A DNA stretch of 64,000 bases. Source: an uncultured Eubacteriales bacterium (GTDB taxonomy: Bacteria; Bacillota; Clostridia; Oscillospirales; Oscillospiraceae). The translations under genes were made by a program, and so were the position numbers. Numbering within the stretch: the stretch's first letter is position 1; every line of letters starts with the position of its first letter. The DNA lies in the NCBI GenBank assembly GCA_900545405.1, contig UQYT01000002.1, positions 1 through 64,000 on the forward strand. Reading direction: 5' to 3'. The notes beneath the pieces were generated by a model that made no database searches, was not told the DNA's origin, and saw only the letters and a list, made by a program, of their open reading frames with translations. Shown one piece after another: positions 15,356-24,892 of the stretch.

Positions 15356-18300
15356 ATGTCCGAAACCAGCTCCGGCACCGTAACCGGGCGCGCGCTCTCC
15401 CGGGAGATGGCGCGCTCGCTCGCCGCCATACGCCGGGAGCACGACCGGCTCGCCAGGCGCGGCCGCGACCTGCCCCCGGGCGCGGACTGGCTGCTCGACA
15501 ACTGGTATCTCATAGAGCGCGAGGGCAAGCTCGCGGCCTCGGAGCTTCGCGGCGCGGGGCGGCTGCGCGCCTCGGGCGGCAGCGCGGTCATAGTCTCCGC
15601 CTGCGCGGCCCTGGTGCGCGAGAGCGGCGGCGCCGTCACGGCGGAGCGCGCGGAGCGATACCTCGCGGAATTTCAGCGCGACCTGCCCCTCACGATGCGG
15701 GAGCTGGGCCTCTTCGCGCCCGCCCTGCGCCTTGCGCTGACGGCCGAGATCCGCGCCGCGGTGACGGACGGCATCGACGCCGCCGTGCTCGCTAACTGCA
15801 TAACCTCGCTGCGCCTCTTCGCGACGCTCGACCTCACAAAGCTGCTGGAGGGCGCGGACATGGTCGAGGCGGCGCTCCGGCGCGACCCGGCGGGGGTCTA
15901 TCCGCAGATGGACGAGCGCAGCCGTGCGGCCTATCGCGAGCGCGTGCGCGTCCTCGCAAAGCGGCGGGGCATGGAGGAGCTCGAGTTTGCCGAGACCGTG
16001 GTCCGCGAGTGCGGCGAGGGCGGCCACGTCGGCGCGCTGCTCGAGCCGAAGTACGGCACCGGGCGTGGCTATGCGCTGGCCCAGGCGCTGCCCGCGCTTA
16101 TTATTGCGGGATTTCTGGGTGTTTATTTCAGGAGCCTGCCGCTCTTCGTTCTCGCGCTCCCGGCGGTATGGGAGATGGCGAAGGCGGTTTGCGACTTCGT
16201 GCTGCTGCACGCCCTCCCGCCCCGGCTCATGCCCAGGCTGGAGCTCGATGACGGCGTCCCGGCGGAGGGGAGATGCATCTGCGTCGTGTCCTCGCTGCTC
16301 TCGGGGCCGGACTCGGGCGCGGAACTCGCGCGGCGTATCGAGGAGTTCGCCCTCGCCTCGCGCGACTGCGGCAAAAACCTCATGTTCGGCCTGCTCGCGG
16401 ACCTGCCGGAAGCGAAGGAACGCAGCCTGCCCGGGGATTCCGAGGCCTGCGAGGCGGCGGCGCGCGCCGTGGAGGAGCTCAACGACAAATACGGCGGCGG
16501 CTTTTTCCTCTTCTGCCGCCGCAGGACGCTCCGGGAGCGGGACGGCGTCTGGGCGGGCTTCGAGCGCAAACGCGGGGCCCTGCTCTCGCTGGCGCGGCTG
16601 CTGCGCGGGGACGCGGGCGGGCTGAACATCCTGGCGGGCGACGCTGCGCTTCTGCGCGGCACGAAATACATCCTCACGCTCGACGCCGACACCCGGCTCC
16701 TGCCCGGCTCGGCGCGGGAGCTCATCGGCGCGATGCTCCACCCGATGAACGCCCCGGTGTTCGACAAAAACCGCGTCGTCGTCTCCGGCCACGGGCTCAT
16801 CCACCCGCGCATGGACGTGGAGCTGCCCTCGGCGGTCAAGACGCCCTTCTCGCGCGTCATGGCAGGCTCCGGCGGCACGGACCCCTACGGCGCGAGCTGC
16901 GGCGAGGTCTGGATGGACCTCACCGACCGCGGCGGCTTCGCCGGAAAGGGCATCCTCGACGTGGACGCCCTGCTGCGCGGCTGCTCCGACCTGCCGGAGA
17001 ACCTCATCCTCTCCCACGACGCCATAGAGGGCGCCATCCTCCGAGGCGGCTACATGAGCGACACGGAGCTCACCGACGGCTTCCCCTCCAACCCCGGCGC
17101 ATATTTCCGACGCCAGCACCGCTGGGTGCGCGGCGACTGGCAGAACATCGGCTTCATCTTCAAGCGGGGCCGGAATTTCGCCTTTGCGGACAGGTGGAAG
17201 CTCTTCGACAGCCTGCGCCGCAGCCTCTTTGCGCCCTTCTGCCTTGCGGCGCTCATCTGGGCCCTCGCCGTGCCCGCGGCGGCCTCGCTCTGCGCGGGGC
17301 TGCTCGCGCTGCTCTCGCTGTGCACGGGCGTGCTGCCCGCGCTGGGGACCGCGCTGCTCCGCCGCGACCGGGAGCGCCTGCACTCCGCGACGCCCCACGG
17401 CCTGACGGGCCGGCTCCTGCAGATACTCCTGCGCCTCGCGCTGCTGCCCTGGGAGGCCTTCGTGTCCCTCAGCGCCATCTGGCTCGCGCTCTGGCGCATG
17501 GCCATATCAAAACGCAACCTCCTCGCCTGGCAGACCGCCGCGCAGAGCGAGGGCCGGGCCCGCAAATGGCTCGAGCCCTGGCCCGTCGCGGTCACGGGTC
17601 TGGCGCTGCTCATATTCTCGCCCGCGCCCGCGGGGCGGGCCTTCGGGCTCGCCTGGCTCATCGCGGCGCTGATCGTGCCGCGCCTGGGCAGGCCCAAGAA
17701 AAACGTGCCGCCCCTGCCGGAGGCCGACAGGCGCTTCCTGCTGGGCGAGGCGTCGAAGATCTGGGCCTATTTCGCGGCCTTCTGCGCGCCTGAGGACAAC
17801 TATCTCCCGCCTGACAACTGGCAGGAGCAGCCGCCCACCGGCCTTGCGCACCGCACCTCGCCCACGAATATCGGCCTCGCCCTGGTCTCGGCGCTCGCGG
17901 CCGCGGACCTCGGCCTCTGCTCCGTGCCGGAGATGACCGGCCTCGCCGAGCACATCCTCGCGACCTGCGAAAGGCTGCCCAAGTGGCGCGGCCACCTCTA
18001 TAACTGGTACGACACGCGCACCCTGCGCCCGCTGCTGCCGAAGTACGTCTCCACCGTGGACAGCGGCAACTTCGCAGCCTGCCTCGCCGTACTGCGCCGC
18101 GGCATGGCCGATTACGCGAGGCCCGACCTCGCCGCGCGCGCCGGCGCGCTATACGACGCGATGGAGTTCGCGCCGCTCTACGACAGAGAGCGCCGCCTCT
18201 TCCGCATCGGCTGGGACGAGAGCGCTCGCAAGCTCTCGGACGGGCTCTATGACCTGCTCGCGAGCGAGGCGCGGCTCACGGGCTATCTCGCCGTGGCGCG

Positions 18301-21300
18301 CGGCGACGTGCCGAGGCGGCACTGGCGCAAGCTCTCCCGCGCCCTCGTGGCCAAGGACGGCTACCGCGGCATGGCCAGCTGGACGGGCACGATGTTCGAA
18401 TATCTCATGCCCGAGCTCTTCCTGCCGCTGTGCCGGGACAGCCTGCTCTACGAGAGCGCGCGCTTTTGCCTCTACGTCCAGCGCCGGGACATGCCGGACG
18501 GCGAGCCCTGGGGCCAGTCCGAGAGCGCGTTTTTCTCGCTCGACCCGGCGCTGAGCTACCGCTACAAGGCCCACGGCAGCGCCGCGCTGGCGCTCCGGCG
18601 GGGCATGGAGGCGGATTTCGTCGTCTCGCCCTACTCGAGCTTCCTGGCCCTCGCCGTGGAGCCGAAGGCGGCGGTGCGCAATCTGCGGCGGCTGTGTTCG
18701 CTGGGCTTCACGGGCCGCTTCGGGCTCTGGGAGGCCGTGGACTACACGCCCTCGCGCACCTCGGGCCGCGGCGGCGAGAGCGTGCGCTGCGTCATGGCGC
18801 ACCACCTCGGCATGAGCCTGACCGCCGTTGCAAACTGCCTGCTTGACAATATAATGTGCCGCCGCTTCATGTCCGACCCGGCCATGAGCGCCCACCGCTG
18901 CCTGCTTGAGGAGCGCCTGCCCATAGGCGCCGTCACGCTGCGCCGCCGGGGCGCGGAGCCGCCGGAAAAGCCCCAGCGCGCCCCCGGAGCCGGTTGGGAG
19001 CTGGGCGGCAGCTGCCCGGACGCGGCCTATCCCGACTGCTACCCCGTCTCGAACGGGGTCTACCACCTCATGCTCACCTCCAGCGGTCTCTCATCGGCCT
19101 TCGCCGGGGGCGTGAGCGTCTACCGCGGCCCGGAGAGCCCGCTGGAGGGCTCGGCGGGCATGCGCATATACCTCGAGACGCCCTCGGGCGAGGTGGACCT
19201 GCTGCCCCTGCCCGGCGCCGCCGGGGGGCTCAAGTTCACGCACGCGCTGCGCGGCGGGGCGCTCAGCTTCGAGGGGCGGAGCGGGGATTTCCGCACGCTC
19301 TGCTCCGCCGCCGTCTCCGCGCGCGACATGTGCGAGGTGCGCTTTGTCGAAATAAACGCCGAGCGCGGCCTCCAGGGCAGGCTCTGCCTCGAGTTCGAGC
19401 CCACGCTCGCGAGGCCGCGCGACTGGGAGGGCCACCCGGCCTACTGGCGGCTGGGTATGCACGCCTCCGTGCGCGAGGGCGCGCTGCTCATACGCCGCCT
19501 GCCCCGGGGCGAGAGGGGAGAGTGCTGGCTCTGCCTCAAGTCCAACCGCCCGCTCGAATACCGCGCGGACCGGCTGGGCGGGGCGCTCGGCTGGCTCTCG
19601 CACCCCTTCGTGCGGGCCTCGGCCCAGGTCTCCGCGCCGATGTCGGGCAGCTATTCCGCGCGCTTTGCCCTGGCCTTCGGGCCCACGGCGGACGAGGCCT
19701 TCAATGCGGCCTCCCGCGCGCTCGCCGCGGCGGCGCAGGACTTTGCCGACATGCTCTCGGCCCGCGCCGCGCTGGGCGGCATGGGCGCGCGCGACCTCGC
19801 CTCGGCCGTCAACATGGCCGCGGCGCTGGTGTTCCCGCGCTACGGGCCCGAGGCCGCGCCGCGCGACGCGCTCTGGCGCATAGGCGTCTCCGGCGACGAG
19901 CCGGTGATATGCGCCGCGCTGGAAAACGAGGGCCAGCTCCGCGCCGCGCGCGACCTCATCCGCCGCCACGACCTCCTGCGTGTCTGCGGCGTCAAGAGCG
20001 ACCTCGTGTTCCTCACCCGCGACGGCGGGGACTATCTGCGCCGCCTGGACCGCTCCATATCCGAGCTGCTGCAAAAGGAAGGGCTGGAGGCCCTTGCGGG
20101 CGCGCCCGGCGGCGTGCACACGGCGGACATCTCCGGCGCGCAGGACGTGCTGCTCAGCGCGGCCCTGGTCGTGGACCTCTCCGCGCCCGAGGCGCCGAAG
20201 GCCGCGCACCCGCCCCAAAAGCGCCCGCCCCTGCCCGGGACGCGGCGCGGCGGCGCGGTGCCCTGCCGCTGGCTGGAGGACGGCACGTTCGAGTTCGACG
20301 CGAGGCAGAACCTGCCGCCGCGGGCCTGGACGCTGCCGCTCACGAACGGCAGCTTCGGCGCGCTCGCGGCCGACTGCGGCGGCGCGGGCATGTGGCTGCG
20401 CAACGCGCGCGAGCTGCGCGTGGACAAGGGCCTGGACGGCGACCTCGCCGCGTCGGGCTCCGAGACGCTGCTCTGCGGCGGGGAGAGCCTCTTTGCGGGC
20501 GCGAAGGTGCGCTTCGGCTTCGGCTGGGCGCGCTGGGAAAAGGGCGGCGCGACCGTGACGCTCTTCATCCCGCAGGGCGCGGACGCGCGGATAATGATAA
20601 TAGAGAACGCGCCGGGCGAGCTCGCCTGGACGCTCCGGCCCGGCCTGGCCTATGAGAACCGGGACGCGGCCTTTGCCGTAACGCGCGTCGAAAACGGCGC
20701 GCTCAGGGCGCGGAACCCGCGCGGCGGCGCGCCGGGACTGGACTTCGGCGCGGCCTTCTCCTGCGACGCGGCGCTCGAGGCCGAATACGCCGGGCGGCCG
20801 ATATTTTCCGCGCGGCTGCCCGGCGGCGGGACGCGGGTCATCGCCTGCGGCTTTCTCGACACGGCGGAGCTCAAACGCCTCGCCGACCCGGAGCGCGCCG
20901 CGGTGCTGCTCGACGAGACGAAGCGCCATTGGGCCGCGATCACGGGCAAACTCAAGCTCAAGACGCCCTCGCCGGAGCTCGACCGCTATATGAACGGCTG
21001 GGCGGTATACCAGACCCTGGCCTGCCGGCTGCTGGCGCGCACCTCCATCTACCAGAGCGGCGGGGCCTACGGCTTCCGCGACCAGCTGCAGGACGCGGTG
21101 AACCTGCTGCTCATAGAGCCCAAGTACGCGCGCGAGCGCATACTCGCAGCCTGCGCGCACCAATACCTCGAGGGCGACGTCATGCACTGGTGGCACGAGG
21201 GCGAGCCCGACCGGGGCGTGCGCACGCGCTGCTCGGACGATCTGCTCTGGCTGCCCTGGGCGGTGTGCGAATACGTCGAAAAGACCGGCGACGCGGCGAT

Positions 21301-22288
21301 TTTGACCGAAAACTGCCCCTTCCTCGACTCCAAGGAGCTGGAACCGCACGAGGATACGCGCTACGAGCCCGCCTCGGCCGCGGAGCGCCCGGGCACGGTG
21401 CTCGAGCACGCGGCGCTCGCGCTCTCGCGAGTCATCAAACGCGGCGTGGGCGAACACGGCCTGCCGCTGATGCTCGCGGGCGACTGGAACGACGGCATGG
21501 ACGCCGTCGGCGTCGGGGGCCGGGGCGAGAGCGTGTGGCTGGCCTGGTTTTTCGCGCACACGGCGCGGCGCTTTGCCCCGCTGCTGGAGCGCTCCGGCGA
21601 CAAGCCGGGCGCGGCCGCGCTGCTCTCGGCGGCGGCGCGCCTGGGCCGCGCGGCGGACCGCGCCTGGGACGGCGGCTGGTATCTGCGCGGATATTTTGAC
21701 GACGGCGCGCCGCTCGGCTCCGCAAAGGGCCGCGGCTGCCGCATAGACTCCATCGCCCAGAGCTGGGCCGCCATGTGCCGCGAGGCCGCGCCGGAGAAGG
21801 TGAACGCGGCCCTAGACGCGGCGCTGGAGCGGCTCTTCGACCGCGAGGGCGGCATAGTCAAGCTCTTCGACCCGCCCTTCGGCGACGGGGCGGAGCGCGC
21901 GGGGTATATCGCAAGCTACGGCCCCGGCTTCCGCGAAAACGGCGGGCAGTACACCCACGGCGCCATCTGGCTGGCCATGGCCTGCCTGCGCACCGGCCGC
22001 CGGGCCGAGGGTCTGGAGCTTTTGAAGGCCGTCCTGCCCCGGCTAGCGCCCGAGTACGGCGCGGAGCCCTATGTTATCGCGGCGGACGTGTACTCGAACA
22101 GCGACCGCTATGCCCAGGCGGGCTGGAGCTGGTACACCGGCTCCGCGGGCTGGTTTTTCCGCGTCGTGACCGGGGACCTGCTCGGCCTCGCCGTGGAGGA
22201 CGGCAAGCTCACGGCCCGACCCAACGTGCCCGAGGGCTGGAAATTCGGCGCCTCCCTCTCCGGTGCGGGAGAGGTGCAGAACAAATAA
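15356..22288 (+). CDS. Cyclic beta-glucan synthase-like protein (GT84 plus GH94 domains)
   Basis: 2310 residues, the largest gene here, resembling cyclic beta-1,2-glucan synthase (NdvB/Cgs, usually 2,800 or so residues). Four hydrophobic regions near residues 245-290, 625-675, 690-715 and 735-780 anchor it in the membrane. Between the first two lies a family-2/GT84-like domain with LTLDADTRLL, DRGGFAGKGI and RQHRWVRGDWQ. The second half is a GH94 phosphorylase-like module, ending with SGGAYGFRDQLQD, EGDVMHWWHEG and the acid motif LAGDWNDGMD. It should build and size a beta-glucan. The start is the ATG six bases after AGGTGA. It stands alone, with no transporter nearby. Confidence 0.88.
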   Translation: MSETSSGTVTGRALSREMARSLAAIRREHDRLARRGRDLPPGADWLLDNWYLIEREGKLAASELRGAGRLRASGGSAVIVSACAALVRESGGAVTAERAERYLAEFQRDLPLTMRELGLFAPALRLALTAEIRAAVTDGIDAAVLANCITSLRLFATLDLTKLLEGADMVEAALRRDPAGVYPQMDERSRAAYRERVRVLAKRRGMEELEFAETVVRECGEGGHVGALLEPKYGTGRGYALAQALPALIIAGFLGVYFRSLPLFVLALPAVWEMAKAVCDFVLLHALPPRLMPRLELDDGVPAEGRCICVVSSLLSGPDSGAELARRIEEFALASRDCGKNLMFGLLADLPEAKERSLPGDSEACEAAARAVEELNDKYGGGFFLFCRRRTLRERDGVWAGFERKRGALLSLARLLRGDAGGLNILAGDAALLRGTKYILTLDADTRLLPGSARELIGAMLHPMNAPVFDKNRVVVSGHGLIHPRMDVELPSAVKTPFSRVMAGSGGTDPYGASCGEVWMDLTDRGGFAGKGILDVDALLRGCSDLPENLILSHDAIEGAILRGGYMSDTELTDGFPSNPGAYFRRQHRWVRGDWQNIGFIFKRGRNFAFADRWKLFDSLRRSLFAPFCLAALIWALAVPAAASLCAGLLALLSLCTGVLPALGTALLRRDRERLHSATPHGLTGRLLQILLRLALLPWEAFVSLSAIWLALWRMAISKRNLLAWQTAAQSEGRARKWLEPWPVAVTGLALLIFSPAPAGRAFGLAWLIAALIVPRLGRPKKNVPPLPEADRRFLLGEASKIWAYFAAFCAPEDNYLPPDNWQEQPPTGLAHRTSPTNIGLALVSALAAADLGLCSVPEMTGLAEHILATCERLPKWRGHLYNWYDTRTLRPLLPKYVSTVDSGNFAACLAVLRRGMADYARPDLAARAGALYDAMEFAPLYDRERRLFRIGWDESARKLSDGLYDLLASEARLTGYLAVARGDVPRRHWRKLSRALVAKDGYRGMASWTGTMFEYLMPELFLPLCRDSLLYESARFCLYVQRRDMPDGEPWGQSESAFFSLDPALSYRYKAHGSAALALRRGMEADFVVSPYSSFLALAVEPKAAVRNLRRLCSLGFTGRFGLWEAVDYTPSRTSGRGGESVRCVMAHHLGMSLTAVANCLLDNIMCRRFMSDPAMSAHRCLLEERLPIGAVTLRRRGAEPPEKPQRAPGAGWELGGSCPDAAYPDCYPVSNGVYHLMLTSSGLSSAFAGGVSVYRGPESPLEGSAGMRIYLETPSGEVDLLPLPGAAGGLKFTHALRGGALSFEGRSGDFRTLCSAAVSARDMCEVRFVEINAERGLQGRLCLEFEPTLARPRDWEGHPAYWRLGMHASVREGALLIRRLPRGERGECWLCLKSNRPLEYRADRLGGALGWLSHPFVRASAQVSAPMSGSYSARFALAFGPTADEAFNAASRALAAAAQDFADMLSARAALGGMGARDLASAVNMAAALVFPRYGPEAAPRDALWRIGVSGDEPVICAALENEGQLRAARDLIRRHDLLRVCGVKSDLVFLTRDGGDYLRRLDRSISELLQKEGLEALAGAPGGVHTADISGAQDVLLSAALVVDLSAPEAPKAAHPPQKRPPLPGTRRGGAVPCRWLEDGTFEFDARQNLPPRAWTLPLTNGSFGALAADCGGAGMWLRNARELRVDKGLDGDLAASGSETLLCGGESLFAGAKVRFGFGWARWEKGGATVTLFIPQGADARIMIIENAPGELAWTLRPGLAYENRDAAFAVTRVENGALRARNPRGGAPGLDFGAAFSCDAALEAEYAGRPIFSARLPGGGTRVIACGFLDTAELKRLADPERAAVLLDETKRHWAAITGKLKLKTPSPELDRYMNGWAVYQTLACRLLARTSIYQSGGAYGFRDQLQDAVNLLLIEPKYARERILAACAHQYLEGDVMHWWHEGEPDRGVRTRCSDDLLWLPWAVCEYVEKTGDAAILTENCPFLDSKELEPHEDTRYEPASAAERPGTVLEHAALALSRVIKRGVGEHGLPLMLAGDWNDGMDAVGVGGRGESVWLAWFFAHTARRFAPLLERSGDKPGAAALLSAAARLGRAADRAWDGGWYLRGYFDDGAPLGSAKGRGCRIDSIAQSWAAMCREAAPEKVNAALDAALERLFDREGGIVKLFDPPFGDGAERAGYIASYGPGFRENGGQYTHGAIWLAMACLRTGRRAEGLELLKAVLPRLAPEYGAEPYVIAADVYSNSDRYAQAGWSWYTGSAGWFFRVVTGDLLGLAVEDGKLTARPNVPEGWKFGASLSGAGEVQNK

Positions 22289-22290
22289 AA

Positions 22291-22335
22291 AACGCCCGCC
22301 CCATTCTCGGGGCGGGCGCTGTGCTGTGTTTTTTT
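22291..22335. terminator. Bidirectional terminator between the glucan synthase and phosphoketolase
   Basis: A 10-base GC stem (22293-22302 with 22309-22318) lies between convergent genes. TTTTTTTA follows on the plus strand after a short gap and TTTTTTAT follows on the minus strand. Confidence 0.88.
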
Positions 22336-24706
22336 ATTTCGCGCTGGTCCACTTCCAGTTGGCGACCTCGGGGAGGTCCACGCCGTACTTGGCGATGAAC
22401 TGCTTGTGCTCAACGAGCTTATCCTTCATCTGCTGGATGAGGTAGGCGCCGCGGTTGCCGAGCTGCGGCAGGTTGTAGACGGCGGTCTGCACGAGGTTGA
22501 AGCGGTCGAGCCGGTTCAGCACGCGCATGTCGAAGGGCGTCGTGATCGTGCCCTCCTCGATATAGCCGCGCACGTGGATGTTCTTGTTCATGCGCTTGTA
22601 GGTCAGCTCGTGGATGAGGCTCGGGTAGCCGTGGAAGGCGAAGACGATGGGCTTGTCGGCCGTGAAGATGGCGTTGTACTCCTGCTGGCTCAGGCCGTGC
22701 GGGTGCTGCTCCTCGCTCTGCAGGCGCATGAGGTCGACGACGTTGACCACGCGGATCTTGAGCTCAGGGAAGGCGTCACGCAGTATGGTGACGGCGGCGA
22801 GGGTTTCGAGCGTCGGCGTGTCGCCGCAGCAGGCCATGACGATGTCGGGCTCCTGGCCCTCGTCGGTGGAGGCCCACTGCCAGATGCCTATGCCCTGGGT
22901 GCAGTGCTTGACGGCCTGCTCCATGGTGAGCCACTGGGGCCGCGGGTGCTTGCTCGCGACGATGACGTTCACATAGTTGCGGCTGCGGATGCAGTGGTCG
23001 AAGCAGGAAAGCAGGCAGTTTGCATCGGGGGGCAGGTAGAGGCGCACGACGTCGGCCTTCTTGTTCGCGACGTGGTCGAGGAAGCCGGGGTCCTGATGCG
23101 TGAAGCCGTTGTGGTCCTGCTGCCAGACGTTGGAGGCGAGGACGTAGTTGAGGGAGGCGATGTCGCTCCTCCAGGGCAGCTGGTTGCAGACCTTGAGCCA
23201 CTTGGCGTGCTGGCTGAACATGGAGTCGACTATGCGGATGAAGGCCTCATAGCTGTTGAAGAAGCCGTGGCGGCCGGTGAGCAGATAGCCCTCGAGCATG
23301 CCCTGGCAGACGTGCTCGGAGAGCATGGAGTCCATGACGCGGCCGTCGGGGGCGAGGTGGTCGTCGATGTCGCGCGTCTCGCCGTTCCAGGCGCGGTCGG
23401 TTATCTCAAAGACGGGGGAGAGGCGGTTCGAGGCCGTCTCGTCGGGCCCGAAGACGCGGAAGTTGCGCTCCGTGGAGTTGAGGCGGTAGATATCGCGGAC
23501 GAAGTAGCCCATGGCGGTCATGTCCTGGGCCTCGACCGCGCCGGGGAAGGGGACGTCGACGGCGTAGTCGCGGAAGTCCGGCATGCGCAGGTCGCGCAGG
23601 AGCTGGCCGCCGTTGGCGTGCGGGTTCGCGCCCATGCGGCGCTTGCCCTCGGGCGCGAGCGCGAGGATGTCCGGCATCGGGTGGCCGTCCTTGTCGAAGA
23701 GCTCCTCGGGCTTGTAGCTGCGCAGCCAGTCCTCTATCTGGCGGATGTGCTCCGGCGTGTCGGGCTGGATGGGCACCTGATGGGCGCGCCAGTAGTCCTC
23801 CACCTTGAGGCCGTCCACGTAGTCCGGGCCGGTCCAGCCCTTGGGCGCGCGCAGCACGATCATGGGCCAGGTCGGGCGGCTGAGGTCGCCGGTCTCGCGG
23901 GCGTGGGCCTGATAGGTGAGGATCTTCTCTATGCACTCGTCCATGACGTCGGCCATCTTGCGGTGCATCTCGGCGGGGTCGCTGCCCTCGACGAAGTGGG
24001 GCTCCCAGCCGCAGCCGCGGAAGAAGCTCTCCAGCTCCTCATGGCTGATGCGGGAGAGGACGGTCGGGTTGGCGATCTTGTAGCCGTTGAGGTGCAGGAT
24101 GGGCAGCACCGCGCCGTCGGTCTTGGGGTTGATGAACTTGTTGAGCTGCCAGCTGGTGGCGAGCGGGCCGGTCTCGGCCTCGCCGTCGCCAACCACGCAG
24201 GCCGCGATGAGCCCGGGGTTGTCGGTCACGGCGCCGAAGGCGTGCGCGAGGCTGTAGCCCAGCTCGCCGCCCTCGTTGATGGAGCCCGGGGTCTCGGGCG
24301 CGACGTGGCTCGGGATGCCGCCGGGGAAGGAGAACTGCTTGAAGAGGCGCTGCATGCCCTCGCGGTCACGGGTTATGTTGGGGTATACCTCCTGATAGCT
24401 GCCGTCCAGCCAGTCCTGGGCCACCATGGCGTTGCCGCCGTGGCCGGGGCCGGAGATGTAAATCATGTCGAGGTCGAATTCCTTGATGACGCGGTTGAGG
24501 TGGGTGTATATGAAGTTCTGCCCGGGGACAGTGCCCCAGTGGCCGACTATCTTCTTTTTGATGTCGTCCTCGCTGAGCGGTTTCTCGAGCAGGGGATTGT
24601 CCAGCAGATAGAGCTGGCAGGCGGAGAGGTAGTTGGCGGCGCGCCAGTACCTGTTCATGGCGGCAAGCTCTTCTTCGGTCGCGGGCTTTCTGAAAATCTC
24701 CGACAT
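22334..24706 (-). CDS. xfp: Xylulose-5-phosphate/fructose-6-phosphate phosphoketolase
   Basis: 790 residues, normal family length. This thiamine diphosphate enzyme cleaves xylulose-5-P or fructose-6-P with phosphate into acetyl-P and an aldose phosphate. Seen: N-terminal YLSACQLYLLDNPLL, HWGTVPGQNFIYTHLNR, the SGPGHGGNAMVAQ block, TPGSINEGGELGYSL, ThDP-binding GDGEAETGPLATSW, and the late QDHNGFTHQDPGFLDH signature. The start is the ATG with AAGGAGG upstream; an in-frame extension of 51 residues runs into the promoter and is rejected. Being ThDP-dependent, it has an indirect link to the adjacent thiamine genes. Confidence 0.96.
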   Translation of the reverse strand: MSEIFRKPATEEELAAMNRYWRAANYLSACQLYLLDNPLLEKPLSEDDIKKKIVGHWGTVPGQNFIYTHLNRVIKEFDLDMIYISGPGHGGNAMVAQDWLDGSYQEVYPNITRDREGMQRLFKQFSFPGGIPSHVAPETPGSINEGGELGYSLAHAFGAVTDNPGLIAACVVGDGEAETGPLATSWQLNKFINPKTDGAVLPILHLNGYKIANPTVLSRISHEELESFFRGCGWEPHFVEGSDPAEMHRKMADVMDECIEKILTYQAHARETGDLSRPTWPMIVLRAPKGWTGPDYVDGLKVEDYWRAHQVPIQPDTPEHIRQIEDWLRSYKPEELFDKDGHPMPDILALAPEGKRRMGANPHANGGQLLRDLRMPDFRDYAVDVPFPGAVEAQDMTAMGYFVRDIYRLNSTERNFRVFGPDETASNRLSPVFEITDRAWNGETRDIDDHLAPDGRVMDSMLSEHVCQGMLEGYLLTGRHGFFNSYEAFIRIVDSMFSQHAKWLKVCNQLPWRSDIASLNYVLASNVWQQDHNGFTHQDPGFLDHVANKKADVVRLYLPPDANCLLSCFDHCIRSRNYVNVIVASKHPRPQWLTMEQAVKHCTQGIGIWQWASTDEGQEPDIVMACCGDTPTLETLAAVTILRDAFPELKIRVVNVVDLMRLQSEEQHPHGLSQQEYNAIFTADKPIVFAFHGYPSLIHELTYKRMNKNIHVRGYIEEGTITTPFDMRVLNRLDRFNLVQTAVYNLPQLGNRGAYLIQQMKDKLVEHKQFIAKYGVDLPEVANWKWTSAK

Positions 24707-24765
24707 TGAAATGCCTCCTTTGATTTTGTCAGACCTTGTTATTATTCCTCGTTCGGGTCGCTCGT

Positions 24766-24785
24766 AGTATATCACAACTATGTGA
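24766..24785 (-). promoter_or_regulatory. -10 element and overlapping palindrome upstream of xfp
   Basis: Minus-strand TATACT (24766-24771) directly abuts a perfect TCACA-N4-TGTGA palindrome (24772-24785) in the spacer. The -35 is poor, which would fit an activated or repressed promoter. The leader to the ATG is about 55 bases. Confidence 0.45.
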
Positions 24786-24835
24786 AAAATAAAGCAAACT
24801 TTCTGTAAAATTCCTCTCCCGTGCAAAAAGTGCGG

Positions 24836-24877
24836 ACAAAAAGAACTCCCGGGCACCAAAACGGCGTCCGGGAGTTC
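24836..24877 (-). terminator. Terminator of thiM-thiW
   Basis: A 10-base stem GAACTCCCGG/CCGGGAGTTC (24843-24852 with 24868-24877) is followed on the minus strand by TTTTTG, just after the thiM stop. Confidence 0.85.
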
Positions 24878-24892
24878 GGAAAAAACATCGCT

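Noticed and set aside
15263..21559. Long minus-strand open frames opposite the glucan synthase gene
   Set aside because: Arg/Ala/Gly/His-rich translations without family motifs. The plus-strand frame has recognisable GT84 and GH94 motifs over the same span.
22406..24709. Plus-strand frame of about 770 codons opposite phosphoketolase
   Set aside because: Shadow of a highly conserved gene; low-complexity Val/Glu/Ala/Gly composition.
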